A stretch of DNA of 64,000 nucleotides from Imbricaverruca yamaguchii (lineage: Eukaryota; Arthropoda; Thecostraca; Neoverrucidae). The DNA lies in contig JAOTOL010001647.1 of assembly GCA_034440575.1 (NCBI GenBank), positions 3,004,501 through 3,068,500 on the forward strand, in the 5' to 3' direction. Positions 11,306 through 22,535 of the stretch are shown piece by piece. Numbering within the stretch: the stretch's first letter is position 1; each line of letters begins with the position of its first letter. A program made the position numbers and the translations under genes. Below the pieces are notes generated by a model. It was given only the letters and a program-made list of their open reading frames with translations, was not told the DNA's origin and made no database searches.

Positions 11306-11864
11306 GCGAGGATCCCTACACAACGAGAAGACAAGATCCTGGCTAAGATTCTGGCACTTTTCACCGCTGGAAGGGCCTGGAGAAGAATCAGGGACGGAAG
11401 TCAGACGCAGAGGACCAGCGAGAAGAGGTTCAAGACGGACATGGACAACCTGATTGATGTGGCTCATGCAGACGCCTTGAAACTTCATAAGGGCCTGAAG
11501 GACCGAGACTTCCTCCTCGCCCAGCTGGAAGCTCTGTCGGAGGGATCAATGGGGTCGGTGGACCTAGTGTCTGATGCGGAAGGAGGAGGCGGCCAAGAAC
11601 GAGGCGGAAGCAAATATAATTGAGAGGACACAGTTGGAGCAGGAAGCTTCATCCAGCCAGGTTGATTTGGCGTCATTTTCTTCTGTCTCCTCCGACTATG
11701 ACTATGCCCGTGGTGCAGGAGGAGGAAGCAGTCGGGTGTCATGCGAGCCCCCGAAGAGGAAGCGGATTCAAGTGCAGAACGTGTGGACCCCTGGACTTAC
11801 AGCGGCCCTAGACCGCACCAAGATGAGAGACAGGATGGCTCCATACGTCCTGACAGGGACGTAG

Positions 11865-11928
<64 letters not shown>

Positions 11929-13565
11929 TTCACTTTGCTTGAGAAAGTATTATGGCCGAAATTCCAGCCGGATCAAAGAATACTTACAGGTGGTTCAAGG
12001 TGGCTGAAGTTCTCACACTGACGGCGTCTGCCCCCATACCCTCCAGGTATTAGCCGCTAGAAAGTGAAGGTCTAATGCTTTCCTTAGGCTTTTCTGGGTA
12101 TTAGCTTGCCTGGGTATTAGCTTAGGCTATGATCTCACGGAGTTGAACATCAGCCGATCCCATATGTGAAGCGTTACCGTGAGCGGCGTCGTGCTGAGAA
12201 GTGGGCTGACCTCAAGGAAGGATTCAAGGAGACCGGGGAGCCATGTGTCGTTCACTGGGACGGGAGGGATCTTCCTTCCCTGCTGGATCCCGGAGGGTGC
12301 AGACAGCCTCCTCGTGTTAGTCACGTCCGTCACTAGCGGTGATACCCAGCTCCTAGGAGTTCCCAAGGTACATTCTAGCACGAAGGCCAGCAGGCGAATA
12401 CCGTCTAGGCCCTCCTTCAGGAATGAGCTCTAGAGGACAAGGTCATGGGAACGTCATTCGACACGACAGCTGCAAACACCGGGCGTCATTCCGGCGGGCC
12501 CTCGTCCTCCTGGAGCGGAAGCTGGGTCGAGGGATGCTTTACTTCGCCCTCCGGCACCACGTTCTGGAAGTGATCATGGGAGCCGCCTTCGGAGCATGCG
12601 CGAGGCCCTCCTCCGGACCAGATATGGGTGTCCCGCCGCTTTAAAAGGCAATGGAACCTCCTCTACAAGAAGCAGTTACGAACAGGATGGGACTCGGACG
12701 AGACTCGCCCGTTCATTGAGGAACGGGAGGCACTCCTGTATTTCGCCTCTTCCGAACTGTCCACCAAGTCGTTCAGGAATGGCTACCGAGAGTTTCTGGA
12801 GCTGGGAATCATTTACCTGGGAGCGTCTGTCCCCGGAGTTTCCTTCAAGCATCGTGGGGAAATGTACCTGGCCCGATGAATGGTCAAGATCCTGTACAGC
12901 TTGAAGATATGGATATTCCGGGACCAACTCCACGACCTGACGAAACGGGAGTAGAAATACGCCAAGGATGTTGGCCTTTTCTCGTCACGGTGTACATGAA
13001 ACCATGGTTCACTGCTTCACTTGCTGATCCTGCTCCTAGAACTGACCTGGATCTTCTGCACAAGCTGCGTATCCACCCAGACCCCGATATCGCGAAGGTG
13101 CCCTTGGTCAAGCTGGGGAACTACCTGTGGTACCTATCGGAGGAGTTAGTGTGCTTAGCCTTCTTTGATGAGGAGGTTCCACCTGGGATAAAGAGGGCAA
13201 TGGTTCAAGCCATGAGGGAAGAGGACAACGATGATGCGATCCCGAAGAAGGTGAAGGTCAGGAAGGGGAATCTTCCGACGCTGGAGTCCCTGACAACACC
13301 TCACTCCAGGAGGCTGTTCCAGAAGCTGGGACTTGAGGACTTCGTGGCTGAGGATCCGCGTGTGTGGAGCAACTGCGAGGGCTATGCCACCGCCAATCAG
13401 TGCATCAACAACATTGCGGTAATGAACGACCACGCTGAGCGGGGTGTAGCCCTGCTACAGGAGTACAACGGAAGGCACACCGCCAAGGAGGACCAATTCC
13501 AGCACCTCTTGGGGGTGGTGGCGGGCCACGGAAAGCCGTTCCCATCTCCTCGAAAGCCGTCCTGA
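11306..13565 (+). pseudogene. Decayed transposon-type protein of a multicopy arthropod family
   Basis: Several frames on + together spell one protein. 11306-11620: QREDKILAKILALF and NLIDVAHADALKLHKGLKD. 11765-11860: AALDRTKMRDRMAPY, then cut by an (AT)n run. 12160-12370: VHWDGRDLP and TQLLGVPKVHSS. 12440-12640: LERKLGRGMLYFALRHHVLE. 12628-12879: FKRQWNLLYKKQL. 12970-13560: NYLWYLSEELVCLAFFD and VMNDHAERGVALLQEYN. From memory, proteins with this block order occur in high copy number in arthropods and cnidarians and behave like transposon proteins; I do not know their superfamily and infer a transposase. At least four frame changes and the microsatellite insertion make this copy non-functional. 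A second copy is at 55590-56690 on the minus strand. Confidence 0.7.
11862..11990 (+). repeat. (TA)n with attached conserved 55-bp block
   Basis: A (TA)n run (11862-11926) is followed by acttcactttgcttgagaaa and gtattatggccgaaattcca. The same block, in inverted orientation and again next to (AT)n, is at 13779-13935. The pair encloses the 3' two thirds of the transposon-type pseudogene. Confidence 0.75.
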
Positions 13566-13734
13566 TAACTGGGCGACAATGAGTGCCGTGCAAGCATTAG
13601 ATCTTCAATTTCGAGCAGCAAATATCCAGAGGGGTTCTCCTAGTTTGGGGGGGGGGAGCCCAGACGCCAACAGTGTCAGAACTTCAGCCATCTTGAGCTA
13701 ACTTTAGTATTAGTATAATACTAAAGGTAATTAT

Positions 13735-13756
13735 AATTAATTATATATAATTAATT
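13735..13756. repeat. Perfect 22-bp AT palindrome
   Basis: AATTAATTATATATAATTAATT, sitting between two near-identical gagctaactttagta / gagctacctttagta blocks. Confidence 0.8.
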
Positions 13757-13778
13757 AGTATTGAGCTACCTTTAGTAT

Positions 13779-13858
13779 AAGTTTTCTTTGATCAGGCTGC
13801 CATTTCGGCCATAATATTTCCTCAAGTAAAGTTATCAAATAAGACCCAGGGATCAGAG

Positions 13859-13926
<68 letters not shown>

Positions 13927-13935
13927 GTGTGTGTA
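13779..13935 (-). repeat. Inverted partner of the 11862 block, with (AT)n and (GT)n
   Basis: Minus-strand reading: (AC)n and (AT)n, then ctttacttgaggaaatatta and tggccgaaatggcagcctga, matching the block at 11927-11985 with few differences. Confidence 0.75.
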
Positions 13936-14239
13936 TATATTCGACCCCCGGATGACTTCTGGAATAATACTTTGGCGCCAAGTCGTGTCATACGCTGCTT
14001 CTGTCGAAAAAGACAGTGCCGACGTGCCATTTCTGCTTAAGCGCTATACGTACTGCTGTGTCCAGTGTAAACTGTGGTCGATAGAACTCCGATTCTTCCT
14101 AAAACCGCATTGTGAATACGAAAAAGTCACTCCTTTCTAAAAATCACGTTAACTTGGTAGTCACCAGGCTTTCCATTAATTTTCACAAACATGACGTGAG
14201 GGCTATTGGGCGATAGTGGAGCGGTTCTAGTTCGCTTTT

Positions 14240-15200
14240 ACCATGATTCAGCACTGATATGACCAATGGTTCTCACGTCCATGGGCGGGAGCTCGGTGAT
14301 CTTTGGCCAGGCGGCCAGCCAGACGACGGCAGACCTCGCTTCTGGGGATCCAGCCGGGGTGGGGTGAGCCGGGGTGGCCCACGGTGTACGGGGCCGGCCC
14401 TACTCGCCGTTGCGGCGATGCGGTGGCCGGCCTTTGGGGTGGAGCCTTGTCAGCCCCTTGACGGCTCTTCGCTCGGGACCTCTCCATTTCGACGAGCCGT
14501 GATCGCTTCGCTTCGCGGGCGCGCCATTCGGCTTCTTGGAGTGTAAAGCTAGCCTCGGGTATTCGAATTGGTCGGTTTATACAATGGGTCAGTGACGGAG
14601 GCGCGGGAATAGAGGTTGAGTGCGAAGGCGGGGTCTGGCTCCCGGAAAGGAGGAGGGCTCAGGAAAGGAGGACTGAGAGAGGAGGAAGTCGGAGGTGAAG
14701 CCGGCACGAGGGGAGGAGAGGAGAGGTTGGATGACGAACGGGAAGTGAGAAGCGGGGAATTCGTGGTGGATGGGGAGGGCTGGGCTTGGGTAGAGGGGAT
14801 CGAGGAAGCCTCTTAGACCGCTGGGCCTGAATGCAATCACCACCAACCCCAGATGTTGATCGGGGTGGGGCCTTGAACGGGTCGTGAGCGTATCCACTGG
14901 TGGTGGGTGGTCGTCGTGGTCGTTGGTCATCTCGGCAGTGATTTGGGTGGGACGCCCTTTCTTCACTGGCGACGCAAGAAGAACACCGAAGGCTCGAAGG
15001 AGGGCTGGCAATTGCTCGATGAGACGAGAAGTGCTTTTGGGCTGTATGTGCCGTGGAGGGGAAAGATATTTTAGAGTCATTTTCATGAAAATCAGTGCAG
15101 TAGTTACTGAGATCGTCCACCAGTCATTTTGTATTGTTTTGATTACAGCGTTTCAACGCCATTTAGGAGCAATTAAGACATTTGAAGAAAAATATTCATT
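14240..15200. other. GC-rich stretch without recognised gene
   Basis: Purine-rich gaggaggagg segments near 14640-14780 give open frames on both strands; the proline/serine/arginine-rich products look like low-complexity by-products. No domain seen. Confidence 0.35.
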
Positions 15201-15732
15201 CCGGTTGTAGGCCAAAACCACTACATTCGATTACTGCACCTTCCATCCCCAATCGCTTTGTAATTCCTGAGATCGTACATCGGACAAAAACGTCGGCATT
15301 ATAGATCCTCCCAATGTTTTGTGGTGCAGTATGTTTTGATCAACTATCGAAGCACCATAATGGCTCAATTGGGTTCAAACGTCGGAATCAATGTGAACAT
15401 TTGGTCATATTTTACATGGGCATACAGCATGTAACAGAAAAACGACTCGAACATGCGAAGACACACAGCTAAATGCTATATACGCCGAATATGCTGTCGT
15501 GTTTAAACAAGTATGTATCCGAGAGAACCGGCTCCCGAAATATTCACATGTAAACATCCTCGACCGAGCAGTACAGCAGGAGACTTGCGACATAATTCAG
15601 GACGAGAGTCGCCATAAAGTAAATGGAGCGGAAAGAAGGGATTTTCGCAAACCATATTTTAACACATGTTATCTACAAGACAAGCTGAGCCGCTGTAAGC
15701 ATGAATATGCGAAGTTGAACGTGTCGAATGAG

Positions 15733-16243
15733 ATAACACGCGCACTGGAGGGGCGTGGCGAAATCCGCCCACACCTCGGATTTTCGTAAATAACCCACGA
15801 ATTTACAGATCGATATACGCAATTTTCGTGTGCCTACTTAGAAATGTTCGATGCGTCGCCTAAACCCAATAAAACGAAAATCGGATGAAATTTTTTGTCA
15901 AGTTAGAGGCCGTCAAAATCAAAACATTTCATTGCGTCAGATCACAAAAATCGGCGATGATGCGCTTCCCGTATATCGGCAAAAGGGAAGTGTTCTTGGC
16001 CATACTAGCGACTTGTTTGATGTATATTGTTATGCTACATTGTTTCAAGATCATGTGAGGTCACCGAGGTCAACTGGAGTCAAGCTTATGGCAGGTCAAT
16101 CGACCAAACAGGGTCAACTGGAAGGTTGTCATCAACGCAAAAAGCCTGTCATGCGATTCATGTTATTTTCCCATATTATTCCCTACTGAAAACTTATGCC
16201 TTTGTCATTGTGCACCTAAGCGTTTCCCTGCTTCATTCATGTG
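15733..16243 (+). mobile_element. TTAA-type transposon copy, left half (split by a mariner-like insertion)
   Basis: Starts ataacacgcgcactggaggg (first T of TTAA mutated) and follows the family body, including a DR3 pair of AGGTCA at 16058-16072, until ttcattcatgtg. The family sequence resumes at 17551. Confidence 0.75.
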
Positions 16244-17550
16244 GTGTTTCACAGTTGTTGAAACAAAGTGGCGGCCTCTCAGATCTTCCCTGCTAACTTT
16301 ATTCTCATTCTCTTTTCAATTTCTTGGAGGGAAATAGGTAACATTTTGATATATTCAACCAAATATAGTGAAATCATGCCTTGGTCGATGGGGCAGATGT
16401 TTTGTGTGCAGGCATATTACGAAACTAAGTCTTTCAAGATTGTTCAAGCAATATACAGAAGGAAGTATAATTTCAACACATTTCCAAACAGGGGTCAGAT
16501 TTTCAAGTTGGTTAAGAACTTTGAAGCTCATGGCACTTGTGAAGATCGAAGGGCAACGGGTTCCTCACCATCTGGGCCTTCGATAACAATTCGAACACCC
16601 GAGAATGTCACCAGGGTTCAAGAGTCAATCGGCAGGAGTCTGAGCAAATCTCTGCGACGCAGGAGCCAAGAACTTGGAATATTTGTGTCTTCCGTACGGC
16701 GCATTCTGGCTAAGGACCTCAAGCTTTACCCCTACGGGATACAGGTGAAGCAACGACTGGCCCAGGCTGATATGGAACTGAATATAGCCATGTGCCAGTG
16801 TGTTTCGCAGAAGATCGACGATGACGAGGAATTCTTGAATGCCTGGTTTTCGGATGAAGCTAGCTCCCTCTTGAATGGCAACGTCAACTCCAAGAACTGG
16901 GTGTTTGGGGAGGCCAGAACCCTTACAGAGTCGTTGGACGCCTTCCGCATGCAAAAAAGTGCACGGCATGAATCGCCATTTCCAAGCATGCACCACTGAA
17001 CCATTCGTCTTCGAAGACGATCGGGGTGAGGCAGTGACAGTGACAACAGAGGGTTACGCTCCAGCGCTTGAGCAGTTCTGAGGACCTTGATGACGAGGAA
17101 CAGTGGTTCCAGCAGGATGGTGCTCCTCCTCACACTGTTATCGTCACCATGGCCTGGCTCCGTGACAAGGTTTGGGGAGCGTCTCAGCCGCAAAGCTGAA
17201 CTGGAGTATGCACCTCACTGGCCTGACCTGAACCCCTCCCCCAGCTTTCTTCCTCTGGAGGTTCCTCAAGGATAGCATCTACCAGGGTAACCCTCGCACC
17301 ACTGCCGCATCGAAAGCAGATATTATTGATAAGACCTAGGCCATCACCCAGGAGGAATGTGCATGCGTTATCAACAACTTTTCACGCCGCATTTAACAAT
17401 GCCTTGGACTGAACGGCGAACATCTGGCTTGATGGTTGCAGATCCTAAAAAGTTATCTTTTTACTTTTCAAAAAATGTAATCACCATTAATCCATCATTT
17501 GTGGTCCTTGATTTGTGTCCGATGTTTTTGTTTCAACAATTGTGAAACAT
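16244..17550 (+). mobile_element. Mariner-like element with 24-bp terminal inverted repeats
   Basis: Left end gtgtttcacagttgttgaaa (16244 on) and right end tttcaacaattgtgaaacat (to 17550) are inverted repeats identical at 22 of 24 positions. The size of 1307 bp fits Tc1/mariner elements. It interrupts a copy of the 964-bp TTAA element, whose two halves flank it in the right order; the expected TA duplication has decayed to TG. Confidence 0.85.
16366..17400 (+). pseudogene. Mariner-like transposase (DUF4817-type N-terminus), broken
   Basis: The first frame (to 16999) contains the helix-turn-helix type opening FCVQAYYETKSFKIVQAIY and FPNRGQIFKLVKNFEAHGT, the linker SKSLRRRSQELGIFVSSVRR, and the start of the DDE domain with WFSDEASSLLNGNVNSKN. 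After frame changes the remaining catalytic landmarks can still be seen: WFQQDGAPPHTVIVTMAW near 17100-17160 and the H.PDLNP block near 17215-17235. Such transposases cut and rejoin DNA at TA sites. At least two frameshifts and stops separate the pieces. Confidence 0.85.
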
Positions 17551-17920
17551 CCTGCACTTCAGCCCTTTCTTCGTGAAGCCGATTGCGGCGGGCGGCCAGG
17601 TTCCGGTAACGGGAACCGGAGCTGATATGATAAAGTGCTCATATATAGGTGACCTGAGGTGAAAAAGCCGGATCTACCATGTGTATGCATTGCATCATTA
17701 GTTATGTCCAAAGCATCATTGATGCCTATTTTGAAGCATTTAAACACAATCGCCGCGGTCCATAACAATGTCAAGCCAAGCGACGCGAAGCAAGCCAAAT
17801 ACAACATATGGCCTCATTTGCCCTTGAAGATATTGCCTAAGGTCATGCAAATTGCACACAATAGCGTTCACCACAAACCCATGTACACTTAATATTCCGT
17901 TCCTCTAGCCGTAATGCACT
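17551..17920 (+). mobile_element. TTAA-type transposon copy, right half
   Basis: Continuation of 15733-16243 after the mariner-like insertion: gaagccgattgcgg, ggttccggtaacggg, tatataggtgacctgagg, cattgatgcctattttgaagc. The extreme right end is lost; another head begins at about 17925. Confidence 0.7.
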
Positions 17921-17924
17921 GTAT

Positions 17925-18445
17925 AAGACCACTTGCCCTGGAGGAGGGGGGGGGGTAAATCTGCCCACCCATCCTGTTTTTCGTATATAACTCCAGATAT
18001 CACTGGCAGATAGGCGCAATTGTTTGCCTGCCTGCTTAGAAATGACCAGCGCGTTGTGTAAAGCGAGAAAAACGAAAATAGACCGAACATATTTGGAGTT
18101 AGGAGCCGTTAAAGTCAAAACATTTCGCAGCGCCAAAGCACAAAAATCGGCGCTGCTCTTCGCGGCTTGATTTTTCGTGGCTTGGTTTGTCATTGTTATG
18201 GATCGCTGTGATTGTGTTTAAATGCTCCAAAATGTGCATCAATTATGTTTTGAACATTACTAATGATACAATACAGATGTTAGACCCGGAATTTTACCTC
18301 AGGTCACCTATCTAGCAGCACTTCATCAGGTCATTACGTGCTCCGGTTGGCGGAACCGGGCCGCCCGCCCGACTGCTTCATTGGACAGCTCAGTGCAATC
18401 GGTTTCGCAAAGGAGTGAAGTATTGATTTGGTCTTTGGCAAGAAA
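17925..18445. mobile_element. Rearranged TTAA-type copy: head joined to an inverted middle
   Basis: 17925-18190 matches the left part of the family in + orientation (cttgccctggaggaggg, aaaaatcggcgctg). From 18190 to about 18440 the sequence is the reverse complement of the family's right-central part (cattgttatggatcgctgtg, tcaggtcacctat, ggttggcggaaccggg). So left and right parts are joined head to head. Confidence 0.65.
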
Positions 18446-18449
18446 ATTA

Positions 18450-18790
18450 AGTAGGTGCTGTTTATGGGTTCAGCCTATGCCGGGCTGGTGGGTGAGGATG
18501 TGGCCTGCCGGCTTGCAAATGCGTTTTAGCATGCCAGATGCTGTACGTAATCGCGAGTTCCCTTCCAGATTTGGTCTTCTGCAAACCACGAACGGCATCT
18601 GGCGCTTCCTTACCAGTCAGTTCTGAGCTGGCTGTGTAAACACAGCCGTGCAGCCATAGTGAGAGTTCACGTGCGTTCAGTTAGGGGACGGATAGTCTAG
18701 AGGTAAGATGCCCGCCTCACAATCGAAAGATTGTGGGTTCGGGTCTCACCTGTCGCTGCTCCCTGCGACCAATCGACGTGAGAGATGAAG
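18450..18790 (+). mobile_element. Composite SINE, 3'-truncated copy
   Basis: 18462-18680 (ggttcagcctatgccgggct, gcaaaccacgaacggcatct) is nearly identical to 21775-21990. It leads into a tRNA-like head with A box gatagtctagaggtaag and B box gggttcgggtctc (18696-18750). This copy ends in gaccaatcgacgtgagagat and lacks the 3' hairpin tail seen in the 21.8-kb copy. Confidence 0.75.
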
Positions 18791-18795
18791 CATGA

Positions 18796-18999
18796 AATGC
18801 ATTTTGACCTCATTTGACCTTGAAAATATTGATCCAGAGGTCATGCAATTTGCACACAATAGAGTTCACTACCGTACCCATCCACCCTGCGAATTTCGTT
18901 GCTGCAGCTTTAATAGGAGCCGATATCTTAGGGGGCGGAATCCGCCCCCCCCCCCTCCAGTGCGCGTAATTTTCAGAGGTCCTCCAGGGCGCGTGTTAA
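18796..18999 (+). mobile_element. TTAA-type transposon, right end
   Basis: Matches the right end of the 964-bp element (ttttgacctcatttgacctt, gcaatttgcacacaatagag) and closes with cctccagggcgcgtgTTAA at 18999. Confidence 0.75.
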
Positions 19000-19219
19000 C
19001 CTGTAAAGCGCCGTCCTTATTTTTTAACGGGCACCACCTTTACGAGTAGGACACGGTTCGGACACTGCGCCCGTCGACGAGCCACCGGCTCGAGACGCGG
19101 CCGCCGACCGGTGCGGGATTACACGACGGCGCACCGCCGTGCCTGCCTCCACCGGCGGCGACCGTTGTACTGCGGTGGCCACAACACACTGGGCCGACCG
19201 CCGCTCACCTTGTCCACAG

Positions 19220-19371
19220 ACGGACCTGGCCGGCAGAGGCGGCCCAAACACAACCGATTGACCAATATCGACGCATGTGATGCGGCGCAAAACGACCGCA
19301 CTGTGGTGCTGAGGCAGCTCTCAGCCCTGTTGGTAAACCACATGAAGCTGTGGCTGTGTGCCGACGCGTGA
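19220..19371 (+). CDS. Possible coding exon, strand uncertain
   Basis: On + a good acceptor (ccgctcaccttgtccacag, ending 19219) opens a frame with NRLTNIDACDAAQNDRTVVL and RQLSALLVNHMKLWL, stopping at 19369-19371; a donor-like gtaaac at 19333 could end it earlier. On - the same DNA lies between an acceptor-like gcacacagccacag and a donor AAG/gtgagc, encoding FMWFTNRAESCLSTTVRSF. Both readings are plausible and only one can be right. No family recognised. Confidence 0.3.
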
Positions 19372-19554
19372 CACGCGATTTGCCCGGTAATCTTGTCCGA
19401 CGTGCGGACAACTGTGCCCGCCGGCCTTGTCTGTCTCACGCTCTCGCCGCCCCCTCCTCTCCCCGGCACAGCCGCATGAGTCAGCCGGCACGTGGTGTCA
19501 CTCGTGCGCTCCGTGTCAGCCGCTGCCGGCAGCTGGCCGCCAGCTCACAAAACA

Positions 19555-19690
19555 CAGGGCACCACCGTGCCAACTACCGTGACACCGCCGTGGCACTGGC
19601 ACCACCGTGCCAACTACCGAGACACTGTGGCAATTAGCATAGCACTATCGTGACAACTACGATGGCACTATCATGGCACATTCACTACTG
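19555..19690 (+). repeat. Degenerate tandem repeat (accgtgccaactaccgtgac)
   Basis: Imperfect reiterations of caccaccgtgccaactaccg and gacaccgccgtggcac that decay toward tatcgtgacaactacgatgg. Confidence 0.6.
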
Positions 19691-19714
19691 TGGGAACTTC
19701 CGTGACACCGGCAC

Positions 19715-19888
<174 letters not shown>

Positions 19889-20227
19889 GTTCTTGCTATG
19901 GCGACTTTATGAACCAGGGTGCGATGGACATGTTTCATGTTGGGACAAAGCGTATATTTTTTCATGTTTCACTAGTGATTTTTAATTCTAAACACGATGG
20001 TGGCATTAATTTTTTGTAAAGTCCTTAAAGCACTTAAATAATTACAATATCATTTCAAAAAATATCGTTTTGTGATTGGTCAAAATACATGTGACGTCAC
20101 ATACGTCGTGGTAGCGAAGGTCGACTGCCGGGCATTCGATTTTGCGTGTGGGACGCCGCCGAGTTTGGATTAATCGCGACTGTTTTAGCTTAAATGGCAT
20201 CCCACCGTTAGGTGACAATGGATCGCA

Positions 20228-20380
20228 AAAACGCCGCCATTATACTTGCTTTGTGCCAAGTTGCAAAAATACAACTTTTAGTAAGCCAGGCACGATATTG
20301 ATCGGCCTTCCGAGTTCAGACAAGATGAGTAAGCTGTGGAGCTATGCTGCGCGCCGAGATGGTCGTCTGATCGCCGTATA
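20228..20380 (+). pseudogene. THAP-like zinc finger fragment
   Basis: The + frame gives RRHYTCFVPSCKNTTFSKPG followed by LPSSDKMSKLWSYAARRDG. The C-x4-C opening, the hydrophobic P..D stretch and the conserved W of the THAP C2CH DNA-binding finger are visible; the distal C..H pair (usually C..HF) cannot be found in frame. THAP domains occur in P-element-type transposases and host factors. The fragment lies in otherwise non-coding DNA and is probably a transposon remnant. Confidence 0.5.
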
Positions 20381-20869
20381 CCCAAGTATGATTGATCACA
20401 CAAACTTGCACCTGTGGAGAGCGTCATGTCTTCCGACACGTATTGATAATTGATTGCATTAACTGCTACACCAGCACAATTGACATCTTGCAAGAAAGCC
20501 CAATAAAATTCCACAACATGCCTGGCATTCCATGCAGCAACAGAGTGAACCTGGAAACCAGTACCACATATAAAGCCGTAGGTTATGGCCAATGCATACA
20601 TTTAATTTGCCATTTGACAGCAGTCCCTTCTCGCAATATCTCCATTGACATCAGCAAGATATGGCAGCATTTGCATGAGGCACCATACTCAATCTGTTTC
20701 ATCACAATGATAAATAAAGAGATAAAAAGATCAGTGCAACTATAAGCCATAAGGACCCTTCTTGGATGCACTCTGGACACTCAACCAGTTGCCCACCAAA
20801 TCTGACGATCAGCCCTCCCTGGAATACTGAAAAGCAAGCTGTATTCTTATGATTGTCTACGCTGTTTTA

Positions 20870-21178
20870 AAAGATGTTCAATGTGCTGTTACTAACAATA
20901 GTTTCTGGTAGCTGGTTCCAGTGCTCTATTACCCTGTTGGTGAAGAGACTTCTTAACCTTGTCCTGCTGGGGTTAACTTTAGTTTTGAATTGATGACCCC
21001 TAATTGCATCATTTCTGTTCAATTCAAACATTTCCCTGATATATCCCTTCTCCTGACTATGAACAAATTTAAAGACCTCGATGAGATCTCCTCTCAGCCT
21101 TCTATATCTAAGTGAAAACACCTTCAATTTCTTTAATCTTTCCTCATATGCCAAGATGCTTATACCATTAACCATTTT
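20870..21178 (-). mobile_element. CR1/Jockey-type retrotransposon RT tail
   Basis: A single minus-strand frame encodes YEERLKKLKVFSLRYRRLRG, DLIEVFKFVHSQEKGYI, RGHQFKTKVNPSRTRLRSLF and RVIEHWNQLPETIVSNSTLN. This order is the signature of the region just after the reverse transcriptase in CR1 and related LINEs. The frame is intact for about 100 codons, so the copy may be fairly young, but nothing upstream of it could be recognised. Base composition is AT-richer than the neighbouring SINEs. Confidence 0.85.
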
Positions 21179-21284
21179 TTATAACCCTTTTGTGTACTCT
21201 CTCTAAAAGCAAACCATTTTTTTCATAGTTAGGAGACCCAGATTGGACACAGTATTCCAAATGTGGCCCATAGGTGGCCCAAAT

Positions 21285-21370
21285 GTGGCCTCGAACCCGG
21301 CATTGCCGGGACAGGGGAGACCAGCGCAGGCCAGCGCTCTAGCCAACTGAGCTACCGGGGCGGCTATATT
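21285..21370 (-). mobile_element. tRNA-like SINE head
   Basis: Minus strand: GCCCCGGTAGCTCAGTTGGC (A box) followed about 50 bases later by GGGTTCGAGGCC (B box). The anticodon arm and acceptor pairing do not close into a normal tRNA, so this is read as a tRNA-derived retroposon. Confidence 0.6.
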
Positions 21371-21762
21371 ATAGTAAATACCACGGCACGAGCGTGGCAC
21401 CGGGACGGTTTGCCACATTAATATACGCAAGCATCGTGCAGATACGCTACGGCTTGCATCGTAACGTATATAAGCATCAAGTTGATAGCACAGACCACTA
21501 AATTGCCTATCGTCCAACATACTACATAGCAAAGGGTGCACATACATTTGTTTATTGTTTATTTAGTGTCGAACCCAAAGGCGCACATATACAATTTAAC
21601 ATATCATACCAGCATAATTATACCAGTAACATACCAGTACAAAAGCGTAATAACGTAGTCTTCAGAACGAATAAAGTTGCATACTTACCGGCGGCATCCA
21701 CTAATTTCCTTATACTCAGCAGCTTATCATTTTCCTCCAACTTCCGGCAATAAAACGAAGTA

Positions 21763-22153
21763 GTACTGTTTAGGGGTTCAGCCTATGCCGGGCTGCTGGG
21801 TGAGGGTGTGGCCTGCCGGCTTACAAATGCGTTTTAGCATGCCGGGTGCTGTACGCAATCGCGAGTTCCCTTCCAGATTTGGTCTCCTGCAAACCACGAA
21901 CGGCATCTGGCGCTTCCTTACCAGTCAGTTCTGAGCTGGCTGTGTAAACACAATCGTGCAGCCATGGTGAGACTGCACGCATGTGCACTTAGGGGACAGA
22001 TAGTCTAGGGGTAAGTTGCCCGCCTCGCAATCGAAAGATTGTGGGTTTGAGTCTCACCTGTTCCTACTCTTCTCCCGCGACCAATCGGCGTGAGAGATTG
22101 GCGAAGCTACATGACTCAACAGTCGACGTGTCGTAAAACCCAATAACCAACCG
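21763..22153 (+). mobile_element. Composite SINE, full-length copy
   Basis: The 5' half (21775-21985) matches 18462-18680. The tRNA-like middle has the A box gatagtctaggggtaag and B box gggtttgagtctc. The 3' part contains ccaatcggcgtgagag, the hairpin tacatgactcaacagtcgac with outer arms gcgaa.../...gtcg, and the tail gtcgtaaaacccaataaccaacc. The tail and hairpin are those of the minus-strand SINEs at 33.0, 39.1 and 40.5 kb. Confidence 0.8.
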
Positions 22154-22535
22154 CATATTCAGTTAAGAGTATGTAAACTGGAAGACACGAATTTCTTCAG
22201 TTGTTTACATACGAGAGGTAGGTAGGTGGGCAGGTAGATACTTAAATAACTTGCCGACTGCAGATTCAAGGTATCGACGTGTATGTGATGCGGCCCGACG
22301 GCATCCCAGTTCAAGTGAGGCGCGTACGTATGTGAGTGCCACGTACGTACCACCTAGCTGAATAATTATGCACGACGCAAACATCATGAATGCTACATTT
22401 ATATATGACGCACGCAGCACTGCGTGCGTCAAATAGTAGAGTTTCACCACTTCGTGAAACCCTGCAGCTTCTTGGCCGTAGAAATTGCACAGTTGTTCAC
22501 TGTGACGTCTATCTTCTTTGGGTTGGACTGTGGCT

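Noticed and set aside
13779..13860. Hammerhead ribozyme, suggested by ttgagg...ggccgaaa next to a retroelement-like repeat
   Set aside because: The catalytic core CUGANGA is not present in order and stem pairing could not be drawn; only GAAA fits.
14589..15120. 153-165 codon minus-strand frames rich in Pro, Ser and Arg
   Set aside because: Low-complexity translation of purine-rich DNA; different frames look equally good, so there is no evidence for a gene.
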